A stretch of 37,753 nucleotides of DNA, from assembly GCA_934234215.1 (NCBI GenBank), contig CAKQHB010000025.1:1-37753 (forward strand), written 5' to 3'. The notes below the pieces were generated by a model. It saw only the letters and a program-made list of their open reading frames with translations. It had not been told where the DNA came from and did not search any database. Position 1 is the stretch's first letter; every line of letters starts with the position of its first letter. The stretch comes from an uncultured Cuneatibacter sp. (GTDB lineage Bacteria > Bacillota > Clostridia > Lachnospirales > Lachnospiraceae). The position numbers and the translations under genes were made by a program. This document shows, in pieces, positions 1 to 7,310 of the stretch.

Positions 1-82
1 TTTCTTCTTCGCGCGAGTACGCATCCCTCGGAGCGCTTTTTGCTTTATAGGAAATGCGTCGCAATTTCCTATAAAGCAAAAA
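1..82 (-). repeat. Palindromic post-terminator element, copy A (cut by window edge)
   Basis: Read on the minus strand, the element starts in the T-tract of the pnp terminator. It has two 19-nt arms (plus 37-55 and 64-82, left arm TTTTTGCTTTATAGGAAAT) that are perfect reverse complements around a GC-rich centre. The motif GCGCTCCG then follows, and after it GGATGCG and CTCGCGCGAAGAAGAAA, shared with copy C at 17545-17683. The rest lies beyond the window start. No protein is supported here. Confidence 0.85.
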
Positions 83-110
83 GGACTATGCATATTTCTA
101 TGCACAGCCC
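76..110 (-). terminator. Intrinsic terminator of pnp
   Basis: On the minus strand a 12-bp stem (99-110 with 83-94, all pairs canonical or G-U) closes a GAAA loop and is followed by TTTTTGC. The T-tract at 78-82 is also the outer end of palindromic copy A, so terminator and repeat share these bases. It lies 26 bases past the pnp stop codon. Confidence 0.85.
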
Positions 111-135
111 TTTCTGTCAGATCCGCTTTCGCGAA

Positions 136-2235
136 TTATTTGTCCTCTTCTTTTACGTCCTTGATAGAGAAGCTCAGACGACCCATCTTGTCCTTGCCAA
201 GGCAAACAACCTTTACAACATCGCCCAGGCTCAGCACATCCTCGACCTTGTCGATTCTCTGCTTTGCGATCTTGGAGATGTGTACCATGCCTTCCTTGCC
301 CGGAGCGAACTCCAGGAATGCACCAAATTCCTTGATGCTGACAACTGTACCGGTCAGAACCATACCCTCGGTGAACTCGGTCACGATGGTCTGGATCATC
401 TTAATTGCCTCATCGATCTTTTCCTGATCGGTGCCGCAAACTGCTACGTTGCCCTCTTCATCAATGTCAATCTTAACGCCAGTCAGCTCAATGATCTTAT
501 TGATGGTCTTACCCTGCTTGCCGACTACATCGCCGATCTTTGCAGGATCGATCTGGATCTGTACGATTTTCGGAGCGTACTTGCTGATCTCAGCTCTCGG
601 AGCACTGATAACCGGATCCATAACATTGTCCAGAATGTACAGACGAGCCTCTCTCGTTCTGGCGATTGCCTCCTCGATGATCGGTCTGGTCAGTCCGTGG
701 ATCTTAATATCCATCTGGATTGCAGTGATACCGTCTCTGGTACCAGCTACCTTAAAGTCCATGTCACCGAAGAAGTCTTCCAGACCCTGAATATCGGTCA
801 GTACGATGTAATCATCATCGCTGTCGCCGGTTACCAGACCACAGGAAATACCTGCAACGGGCTTTTTAATCGGAACACCTGCAGACATCAGAGACATGGA
901 AGATGCACAGATCGATGCCTGAGAGGTGGAACCGTTGGATTCAAATGTCTCAGATACGGTACGGATTGCATAAGGGAACTCTTCCTCAGAAGGCAGTACC
1001 GGCACCAGCGCACGCTCTGCCAGCGCTCCGTGACCGATCTCACGACGTCCCGGTCCGCGGGAAGGCTTTGTTTCACCTACGGAATAAGACGGGAAGTTGT
1101 AGTGATGCATGTAACGCTTGGAAGTCTCATTGACATCCAGACCATCGATTCTCTGTGCCTCAGACAGAGGAGCCAGAGTTGTTACAGTACAGATCTGCGT
1201 CTGTCCACGGGTGAACATCGCAGAACCGTGGGTCCGTGCAAACAGATCGATCTCTGCTGCCAGAGGACGGATCTGGGTGATTGCACGACCATCGGGACGC
1301 TTGTGATCCTTCAGGATCATCTTACGAACCGTCTTCTTCTGGAACTTATAAACCGCATCGTCAATCAGAGGCAGCCACTCTTCATGCTCTTCTGCATAAC
1401 GCTCTGCCAGAGAATCCTTGATCTTGCGGATGTTCTCTTCTCTTACCTGCTTTACATCGGTAAAGACAGCTTCTTCCATTGCTTCGGGAGTAACGAAATC
1501 TACCATATCCTGGTACATATCTTCCGGCGTATCTACATGCTCATACTCATGCTTTGCCTTGCCGCACTCTGCAACGATGGTGTCAATGAAAGCGATAATC
1601 TTCTGGTTTACTTCGTGAGCTGCGAAGATTGCTTCGATCATCTTTGCTTCCGGAACTTCCTTTGCGCCAGCCTCGATCATGATGACCTTTTCTCTGGTGG
1701 AAGCTACGGTCAGAGTCAGGTCAGAAACCTTTCTCTGCTCTGCATTCGGGTTGAATACAAATTCGCCGTCGATCAGACCAACCTGTGTGGTAGCGGTCGG
1801 ACCGTCAAACGGAATATCGGAAATAGATACTGCGATTGCAGAACCCAGCATAGCGGTCAGCTCCGGGCTGCAGGCGGGGTCTACACACATAACCAGGTTG
1901 TTCAGGGTTACGTCGTTGCGGTAATCCTTCGGGAACAGCGGACGCATCGGACGGTCGATAACACGGGAAGTCAGGATTGCATTCTCAGATGCCTTACCCT
2001 CTCTCTTGTTGAATCCTCCCGGAATCTTACCAACTGCGTACATCTTCTCCTCGTACTCTACGGACAGAGGGAAGAAATCAATTCCGTCACGGGGCTTCTC
2101 AGAAGCCGTAGCAGTAGACAGAACAACCGTATCTCCATAATGCATCAGAACCGCACCATTTGCCTGAGCAGCTACGCGACCAACATCTACTGTCAGTGTT
2201 CTTCCTGCCAGCTCCATGGAATAACTTTTTTTCAT
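136..2235 (-). CDS. pnp: Polyribonucleotide nucleotidyltransferase (PNPase)
   Basis: This enzyme degrades RNA 3' to 5' by phosphorolysis and acts in mRNA turnover. The 699-residue length is normal for the family. Two RNase PH-like domains fill residues 1 to about 550. The second carries the acidic cluster LTDIQGLEDFFGDMDF (479-494), where the catalytic aspartates D487 region, D491 and D493 lie. A KH domain follows with the GKQG loop at 572-575, then an S1 RNA-binding domain from about 623 to the end. The ATG is preceded by AAAGGAGAAAAC, a good ribosome binding site. The gene lies downstream of rpsO, the usual rpsO-pnp order. Its leader contains palindromic copy B, so expression could respond to RNA structure; that part is inference. 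Confidence 0.98.
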   Translation of the reverse strand: MKKSYSMELAGRTLTVDVGRVAAQANGAVLMHYGDTVVLSTATASEKPRDGIDFFPLSVEYEEKMYAVGKIPGGFNKREGKASENAILTSRVIDRPMRPLFPKDYRNDVTLNNLVMCVDPACSPELTAMLGSAIAVSISDIPFDGPTATTQVGLIDGEFVFNPNAEQRKVSDLTLTVASTREKVIMIEAGAKEVPEAKMIEAIFAAHEVNQKIIAFIDTIVAECGKAKHEYEHVDTPEDMYQDMVDFVTPEAMEEAVFTDVKQVREENIRKIKDSLAERYAEEHEEWLPLIDDAVYKFQKKTVRKMILKDHKRPDGRAITQIRPLAAEIDLFARTHGSAMFTRGQTQICTVTTLAPLSEAQRIDGLDVNETSKRYMHHYNFPSYSVGETKPSRGPGRREIGHGALAERALVPVLPSEEEFPYAIRTVSETFESNGSTSQASICASSMSLMSAGVPIKKPVAGISCGLVTGDSDDDYIVLTDIQGLEDFFGDMDFKVAGTRDGITAIQMDIKIHGLTRPIIEEAIARTREARLYILDNVMDPVISAPRAEISKYAPKIVQIQIDPAKIGDVVGKQGKTINKIIELTGVKIDIDEEGNVAVCGTDQEKIDEAIKMIQTIVTEFTEGMVLTGTVVSIKEFGAFLEFAPGKEGMVHISKIAKQRIDKVEDVLSLGDVVKVVCLGKDKMGRLSFSIKDVKEEDK

Positions 2236-2261
2236 AGTCTGTTTTCTCCTTTTATGTCAAA

Positions 2262-2393
2262 CTAGAAGCCTGCTCCGCAGGATTCTCCGCCTGCGGCGGG
2301 TTGCAAAGCGACAACCTCATTTCCGCCGCAGTGCGATCCACGCGGAGCGCTTTTTGCATTATAGAAAATGTATTTTCCTATAATGCGAAAAAA
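2262..2393 (-). repeat. Palindromic post-terminator element, copy B, in the rpsO-pnp gap
   Basis: On the minus strand the element begins in the T-tract of the rpsO terminator. Palindrome arms lie at 2351-2368 and 2373-2392, with GCATTATAG in place of GCTTTATAG. They are followed by AAAAAGCGCTCCGCGTGGAT. Then comes a nested hairpin: outer stem CTGCGGCG/CGCCGCAG (plus 2291-2298 and 2324-2331) around inner stem GGTTG/CAACC (2299-2303 and 2312-2316). A third stem at 2265-2273/2277-2285 follows. The whole block ends about 26 bases upstream of the pnp start, so it would form part of any pnp leader transcript. Confidence 0.8.
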
Positions 2394-2430
2394 GGGGATC
2401 GCTAAAAGAATAATCTTCGCGCGCTCCCCT
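2387..2430 (-). terminator. Intrinsic terminator of rpsO
   Basis: On the minus strand GGGGAGCGC (2421-2429) pairs with GCGATCCCC (2394-2402) with one mismatch, and a run of six T follows (2388-2393). The T-run is the outer end of palindromic copy B. Read-through would be needed for rpsO-initiated transcripts to reach pnp. Confidence 0.75.
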
Positions 2431-2445
2431 GTTTTTTCAAAACTA

Positions 2446-2712
2446 TTATTTTCTGATACCCAGGCTTTCAATCAGTGCACGGTAACGATTGATGTCCTTT
2501 CTCTTCAGGTAATCCAGCATACCTCTTCTCTGACCAACCATCATCAGCAGACCTCTTCTGGAATGGTGATCGTTCTTGTTGGTCTTCAGATGCTCAGTCA
2601 GCTCTGCGATACGATAGGTCAGCAGTGCTACCTGTACTTCAGGAGATCCGGTATCCTCCGGGTTCTTACCATACTTTGCAATGATTTCAGCTTTGATTTC
2701 CTTTGTGATCAT
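2446..2712 (-). CDS. rpsO: 30S ribosomal protein S15
   Basis: S15 binds the central domain of 16S rRNA and organises the 30S platform. The 88-residue protein has the family length and the typical stretch HHSRRGLLMMVGQRRGMLDYL. The start ATG has a strong AGGAGG eight bases upstream. It sits just upstream of pnp, as in most Firmicutes. A strong promoter lies at 2825-2853, which leaves a leader of about 105 nt. S15 often represses its own mRNA through the leader, so such control is plausible here but is not shown by the sequence. Confidence 0.99.
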   Translation of the reverse strand: MITKEIKAEIIAKYGKNPEDTGSPEVQVALLTYRIAELTEHLKTNKNDHHSRRGLLMMVGQRRGMLDYLKRKDINRYRALIESLGIRK

Positions 2713-2820
2713 GATTCAAATTCCTCCTAAAAATAATTTCAGATATGTTCTGAATACTTACCAGAAACCCGGTATTGGCTGGAGTACCAGATACTGAGTC
2801 CCGGCGTAAAGCTCATACTC
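2713..2820 (-). promoter_or_regulatory. rpsO 5' leader, possible S15 autoregulatory region
   Basis: The segment between the inferred transcription start and the rpsO ribosome binding site can fold into small hairpins, for example TCAGA-acata-TCTGA close to the AGGAGG. S15 leaders of several unrelated classes are known in bacteria. I cannot match this one to a named class, so the regulatory role is inference only. Confidence 0.3.
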
Positions 2821-2824
2821 GTCT

Positions 2825-2853
2825 ACTATAGCATAAAAGTTTTTTGCTGTAAA
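2825..2853 (-). promoter_or_regulatory. Sigma-A type promoter of rpsO
   Basis: Minus-strand TTTACA (2848-2853), 17-bp spacer, TATAGT (2825-2830), with an extended -10 TG (ATGC before TATAGT). The position directly upstream of the rpsO leader fits. Confidence 0.8.
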
Positions 2854-2860
2854 GCACTTT

Positions 2861-3982
2861 TTAATCTTTTATGACATTTCGGAAAGCTGCCGGTGTTCGG
2901 TAGTCATACCGGGACAGGATAATGCCCCGCTCCGGTGTCGCTGCATGGATCATCATGCCGCTTCCGATATACAGACCGACGTGGGAAATGTTTCCATCCC
3001 CACGGGTGCGGAAGAAGACGAGATCTCCCGGACGAAGCTGTTCTTTCGAGATCTCATAGCCATCGTTGATCTGCGTGTAAGAATTTCTCGACAGGCGAAT
3101 GCCAAAATGTTCAAACACCCGCAGCATAAAGCCGGAACAGTCTACGCCCACACCAAGCTCCGTGCCGCCCCAGACGTATTTTCCTCCCAGATACTGCAGT
3201 GCAAATTCTACGATAGCTCTGCGCTGCTCGCTGACCTGATCGGACATCTGGAAATTTACCGCCTCATCCAGATAGTATCCGCTCCAGGAATAATCCTGAC
3301 TCACATAGCCAACCACTTCCGATCCGTCATCACCCATACCAAAGTCGATCTTGTACCAGCCGTCCAGCACTTCCGCCACATCATAACGCTCGCCCGCAAC
3401 AATCTGCGTAAAGACTGCCGCTTCCAGACTCGGTGCTTCTCTTACATTCAGTCGTTCCGCTGAAACCGTCAGACGGAGCATCGCGTTCTCCACTGCCAGC
3501 TGCTTTGCTTCCTCTCCGGTCGCCAGAAACTCCTCTGACACATAACCGGTCACACCACCGGAGGATACCTTGTACCAGCCGGTTCCAGTGGATTCCAGCA
3601 CCTCGGCACCGCCGTTTTTCAGGATAATGCCAACAATCTCACCGTCTGTGGACGGTGCATTTCGCAGATTCAGATAATTATTCACGCCTTTCACAACGCC
3701 CAAATTTTCGTAGGCATCCAGCACTGCTGTTCTCGGATCGACTTTTTCCGGCTCTTCCTCCGGAACATCATGCTCCGGCGCCTCCTCTGCGCTCTTCTGC
3801 TCGGATTGTTTCTGTTCCTCCATCTCCCGCAGCATTTTCACTGCCTCCACCGGAGATGCCGGTACGGTGATTTCCGAGAGTTCTTCGATCCGCACCGCCG
3901 CCGGAGCTGCAAATGTGACGATTCCCGAAGCCATCAGCGCTGCCGCCAAAAGTCCTGCTGTCATCTTGCTCAGCTTTTTCAT
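2861..3982 (-). CDS. Secreted NlpC/P60 cell-wall hydrolase with two SH3b domains
   Basis: This is probably a cell-wall peptidase that cleaves peptidoglycan stem peptides. A signal peptide occupies about residues 1-26 (MKKLSK, then a hydrophobic stretch ending AAPAA). A Glu-rich linker (about 55-80) follows, then two bacterial SH3 domains (about 95-155 and 168-235, with LNLRNAPS and LNVREAPS). The NlpC/P60 domain runs from about 255 to the end. The catalytic set is visible: Cys282 in VDCSGF, His334 in ISHVG and His346 in MIHAA. The start codon follows the ribF stop by eight bases. The ribF TAG is part of its ribosome binding site (TAGGAG), so translation is likely coupled. It is the last gene of the rimP operon. 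Confidence 0.93.
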   Translation of the reverse strand: MKKLSKMTAGLLAAALMASGIVTFAAPAAVRIEELSEITVPASPVEAVKMLREMEEQKQSEQKSAEEAPEHDVPEEEPEKVDPRTAVLDAYENLGVVKGVNNYLNLRNAPSTDGEIVGIILKNGGAEVLESTGTGWYKVSSGGVTGYVSEEFLATGEEAKQLAVENAMLRLTVSAERLNVREAPSLEAAVFTQIVAGERYDVAEVLDGWYKIDFGMGDDGSEVVGYVSQDYSWSGYYLDEAVNFQMSDQVSEQRRAIVEFALQYLGGKYVWGGTELGVGVDCSGFMLRVFEHFGIRLSRNSYTQINDGYEISKEQLRPGDLVFFRTRGDGNISHVGLYIGSGMMIHAATPERGIILSRYDYRTPAAFRNVIKD

Positions 3983-3990
3983 ATTTTCTC

Positions 3991-4914
3991 CTATTCAAAA
4001 TAGCTCTGTCCGGTTCTGACATCCCGGCTCATCTGTTCCTTCAGCTCCTCAATGCCTGAAAAAACACGTTCCGGACGGCAGAACCGGTAAATTGCAACCG
4101 TTACTTCTTTTCCATATGCATCTCCGGTATAATCCCAGAGATACGTCTCAACCCACGGTCTGTCCTGCTTATGCACCGTCGGTTTTTTTCCTATGTTTGT
4201 GATTCCGTTATACCAGATGCCGTCCACCTGTGCCCGCACAATATAGACACCATAGGGCGGAAGCAACTTTTCTTCCTCCGGAATCTGATTCATCGTCGGG
4301 AATCCGAGATTTTTTGCAAGGCCAAGCCCATGCTGCACCGTTCCGTGGATCTCGTAAGGGTATCCCAGCAGTTCCCGCACTTTTTCCATGTGTCCCTGCT
4401 CCAGCTCTTCCCGAATGTATGTGCTGCTGATCTCTCTTCCCGTCTCGTCTTTTTCTTTTTCCAGAACATGTACCTGATAACCATACTGTTCTGCATACTG
4501 CTTTAGCATCCCGCAATCCCCTCTGCGGTTCTTTCCGAAACGATAGTCCTCTCCGACTACCACATCCTTTGCATGCAGCTTTCCAACTAACGTATCCCGG
4601 ATAAAAGCTTCCGGCTCCGTCTCCATCATCTCTTCATCAAACGGGTACTCCACCATCCAGTCGATTCCCAGATTCTCCAGAAATGTCTCCCGCTCCTGTC
4701 CGGTCATCAGCTGGCGGACTTTTCGATGCTTAAGCATCGAGAGTGCATGAAAATCAAACGTAAAAACACCCGCAGAATCCCCCTGCTCTTTCAGGCGCAG
4801 AAGTGTCTGCATCAGCTTTTGATGTCCGCGGTGTATCCCGTCAAACTTGCCAAGCGTCACTGCATTTTTTCCAGGTTTTATTTCAAACTCTTTTCTGCCA
4901 GTCAGGTAAATCAT
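3991..4914 (-). CDS. ribF: Bifunctional riboflavin kinase / FAD synthetase
   Basis: The enzyme phosphorylates riboflavin to FMN and adenylates FMN to FAD in the cytoplasm. The N-terminal FMN adenylyltransferase half has GKFDGIHRGHQ (22-32), a nucleotidyl-transferase HxGH motif, and ISSTYIR (162-168). The C-terminal flavokinase half has GFPTMN (the family's GxPTAN), YGVY and GITNIGKKPTV. The 307-residue length is normal for the bifunctional form. Only 25 bases separate it from truB, the classical truB-ribF arrangement. A GGGGG sequence upstream of ATG serves as binding site. Confidence 0.97.
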   Translation of the reverse strand: MIYLTGRKEFEIKPGKNAVTLGKFDGIHRGHQKLMQTLLRLKEQGDSAGVFTFDFHALSMLKHRKVRQLMTGQERETFLENLGIDWMVEYPFDEEMMETEPEAFIRDTLVGKLHAKDVVVGEDYRFGKNRRGDCGMLKQYAEQYGYQVHVLEKEKDETGREISSTYIREELEQGHMEKVRELLGYPYEIHGTVQHGLGLAKNLGFPTMNQIPEEEKLLPPYGVYIVRAQVDGIWYNGITNIGKKPTVHKQDRPWVETYLWDYTGDAYGKEVTVAIYRFCRPERVFSGIEELKEQMSRDVRTGQSYFE

Positions 4915-4939
4915 AACATCCCCCGTTCGCTTTCCCGTT

Positions 4940-5836
4940 TTATTTTCTCAAAAACAGCTTTTCCGGCCAAAACATCTGCGCATCTTCTTTCCACTGATAG
5001 ATGCCAATAAAAACATCCTCCAGACTGTGAATCCGAAACCGTCCTGTCATATGCGGATCCATGCCCTCCACATCCTGCAGACGCAGTGGATTTCCATTCA
5101 TCAGGCGCTTGTCTCCCTGCGGTGCGATCCGATAAACCGGCAGTTCTTTGAAGCTGTCCTCCAATGGAATCAGAACTTCCTCCAGTCGATCTTCATCTGC
5201 CAGTTTTTGAATCTCCGACAGACGCAGCGCAGTCTCCAACGTAAATGCACCGGAACGAATGCGCAGCAGCTGCTCCATACACGCGCCGCAGCCAAGCTTT
5301 TCTCCGATATCTGCGCACAGAGTGCGGATATAAGTTCCCTTGGAACAGGTCACGCGAAAGCGCACACGAGGCAGATCCATCTCCAGAATCTCGATATCTG
5401 ACAATGTGACCGACACCGGCTTGCGGACAACTTCCTTGCCCTCTCTGGCCAGCTCGTACAGCTTTTTGCCGTCGATCTTTTTTGCGGAATACATCGGCGG
5501 AATCTGGTCATATGTTCCGACAAAAGCCAAAATCGCCTGCCGTACCGCCTCCTCATCCGAAGTCACTTCCCGCTCTTCCAGCACAGTCCCCGTCGTATCC
5601 TGGGTATCTGTCGTTCTGCCAAGAAGCATGACTGTCTCGTATGCTTTTGTTTTCTCTGTCAGGTACTCGCACAGGCCAGTCGCCTTGCCGATGCACACCG
5701 GCAGCACCCCTTCCGCTGCCGGGTCCAAGGTACCTGTATGTCCGATTTTTCGTGTATGACAAATGCCGCGCAGCTTTGCAACCACATCAAAAGAAGTAAA
5801 GCCCTGCTCTTTGTATACATTTAAAATTCCATCCAT
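4940..5836 (-). CDS. truB: tRNA pseudouridine(55) synthase
   Basis: TruB converts uridine 55 of the tRNA T-loop to pseudouridine. The N-terminal opening MDGILNVYKEQGFTSFDVV and the catalytic motif GHTGTLDPAAEGVL, with Asp38 as nucleophile, identify the family. A further conserved stretch, SKGTYIRTLCADIGEKLG, lies near residue 165. Length (298 residues) is normal. The gene is in the nusA-infB operon between nrnA (22-bp gap) and ribF. The start is preceded by GGGAG eight bases upstream. Confidence 0.98.
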   Translation of the reverse strand: MDGILNVYKEQGFTSFDVVAKLRGICHTRKIGHTGTLDPAAEGVLPVCIGKATGLCEYLTEKTKAYETVMLLGRTTDTQDTTGTVLEEREVTSDEEAVRQAILAFVGTYDQIPPMYSAKKIDGKKLYELAREGKEVVRKPVSVTLSDIEILEMDLPRVRFRVTCSKGTYIRTLCADIGEKLGCGACMEQLLRIRSGAFTLETALRLSEIQKLADEDRLEEVLIPLEDSFKELPVYRIAPQGDKRLMNGNPLRLQDVEGMDPHMTGRFRIHSLEDVFIGIYQWKEDAQMFWPEKLFLRK

Positions 5837-5858
5837 CCAAAAAAACTCCCATTTTGTT

Positions 5859-6827
5859 TTACAACTGTTTTTCGATCTCCGCCAGAAGCAATTTCACCGC
5901 TTCCTCTGCGTCCATTTCCAGACTGCATCCGGCTGCTCTCGCATGTCCACCGCCGCCAAATGCGTCAGCAATGACATTTGCCGCCGCTGCCTCTCCGGTG
6001 CGGATGCTCGCCTTGAACACGCCCGGCGCCGTCTCATATAAAAAGACGGTGCAATCCACACCCTCGGTCAGATTCAGCTGATCTACGATGCCATCCAGAT
6101 TTAACGGCGTTAAGCCATACTCCGCCTGCAGCTTCTGGTCAGCGATTCCAACGATCACACGGTCATCCGCATAGCGCCTTGCATCTTTTAAGACAGCGCC
6201 GAGACCGCGATTTTCCGCATAAGTCTTCTGATAAAACGTCTCGTTGATCAACTTTGTAAACGGAACACCCAGTGACATCAGATAACCCGCCGCTTCCATC
6301 GTCGCCTTTCCGGTGCAGGAGTGGCGGAACACACCGGTATCGTGAATCAGACCGGTGTACAGGCAAGTCGCAGTATCCAGCTCGATTGCCTCTTTTTCCA
6401 TCATACCATATAAAACTTCTGCTGTCGAACTGGCATCCGGCAAAATATTCTGCCAATCCCCGAATCCGGTATTGCTGATGTGATGATCCAAACAGATCAC
6501 CACATCACTGTGGGCAAGCAGCTCTGCTCCTGCGCCGATCCTGCCCGTATCCGAGCAGTCCAGCACAAAGAGCACATCCACATGTGCAGGAACCTTCGCT
6601 TCCAACGCTTCCGTCAGTCCCGGCAGCAGCCGAAACTTCGGAGAAATCGGGTCCAGATATGCTTGAACCTGCGCTTCCGGCAGGCGCTTCTTTAGATAAT
6701 GCATCAGACCGAGACAGGAACCGGCACAGTCACCGTCCGGACGAACATGTCCGATGATTCCGATCACCGCATGCGCCCAGTCTCTCTCTTCTGCTGTGAA
6801 CAGATCCTCAAATCTCTTCAGCTCCAT
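5859..6827 (-). CDS. nrnA: DHH-family oligoribonuclease / pAp phosphatase
   Basis: NrnA-type enzymes degrade nanoRNAs and can dephosphorylate 3'-phosphoadenosine 5'-phosphate. With the start used here (MELKRF, 322 residues) the DHH catalytic motifs are GHVRPDGD (H27, D31, D33) and CLDHHISN (D114, H115, H116). The DHHA1 domain has the terminal glycine motif FGGGGHARAAG. I chose this start because AGAGGG lies eight bases upstream. An ATG 33 bases earlier (6860) would add a basic prefix MIPHRKKRVKR and extend the overlap with rbfA from 20 to 53 bases. The position between rbfA and truB is conserved in Firmicutes. Confidence 0.93.
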   Translation of the reverse strand: MELKRFEDLFTAEERDWAHAVIGIIGHVRPDGDCAGSCLGLMHYLKKRLPEAQVQAYLDPISPKFRLLPGLTEALEAKVPAHVDVLFVLDCSDTGRIGAGAELLAHSDVVICLDHHISNTGFGDWQNILPDASSTAEVLYGMMEKEAIELDTATCLYTGLIHDTGVFRHSCTGKATMEAAGYLMSLGVPFTKLINETFYQKTYAENRGLGAVLKDARRYADDRVIVGIADQKLQAEYGLTPLNLDGIVDQLNLTEGVDCTVFLYETAPGVFKASIRTGEAAAANVIADAFGGGGHARAAGCSLEMDAEEAVKLLLAEIEKQL

Positions 6828-7209
6828 CCTCTTCACCCTCTTCTTCCTGTGCGGAATCATGCTGTGTCACCTCATCAATCAGGTGAGACATACGAACACC
6901 GTACTCAATAGACTGATCCGCGATGAAGTGGATCTCCGGTGTGTTTCTCAGGTTGACAGATGCAGCCAACTGTCTGCGGATATAAGCAGAGGCGCTTTTT
7001 AAGCCTGCGATCGTATCTTCTACTGCTGCTTCATTGCCCAGGACACTGATGTACGCCTTGCAGGTCTTCAGGTCCGGTGCAACTTCTACTGCCACAACGC
7101 TTGTCCACGGAGATACGCGGGGATCCTTGATCCCGCTGCGGATGATGTTGCTCAATTCTTTCTGTACTTCCGCATTGATGCGGACATTCTTTACACTGTT
7201 TTTTCTCAT
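6808..7209 (-). CDS. rbfA: Ribosome-binding factor A
   Basis: RbfA helps mature the 5' end of 16S rRNA and binds free 30S subunits. The KH-like fold is recognised from KNVRINAEVQKELSNII, DPRVS and the C-terminal RNTPEIHFIADQSIEYGVRMSHLI. A short acidic tail (QEEEGEEDGAEEI) follows. I start at MRKNSVKN (133 residues) because AGGA lies five bases upstream; an in-frame ATG 21 bases earlier would add MFRNEEK. The 3' end overlaps nrnA. Confidence 0.95.
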   Translation of the reverse strand: MRKNSVKNVRINAEVQKELSNIIRSGIKDPRVSPWTSVVAVEVAPDLKTCKAYISVLGNEAAVEDTIAGLKSASAYIRRQLAASVNLRNTPEIHFIADQSIEYGVRMSHLIDEVTQHDSAQEEEGEEDGAEEI

Positions 7210-7256
7210 TTTTTCCTCATTTCTAAACAAATCAAGGCAGGAAACACCCTGTAAGG

Positions 7257-7293
7257 CAAAAGGCGCCTTTCCCCCTTGGATCAGCGCCTTTTG
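7257..7293 (-). other. Hairpin in the infB-rbfA gap
   Basis: A perfect 10-bp inverted repeat, CAAAAGGCGC (7257-7266) and GCGCCTTTTG (7284-7293), surrounds a 17-base loop. It lies in the 101-base gap between the infB stop and the rbfA start. On the minus strand it is followed by CCTTACAGG and not by a T-run, so it is not a standard terminator. It could be a processing or partial attenuation site. Confidence 0.6.
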
Positions 7294-7310
7294 TACACTC
7301 GGATATCACC

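Noticed and set aside
40..2265. A 741-codon open frame on the plus strand opposite pnp
   Set aside because: Its translation is rich in Cys, Leu and Arg runs without any family motif, and it mirrors the whole of pnp, which is certain. It is a shadow frame of a GC3-biased gene.
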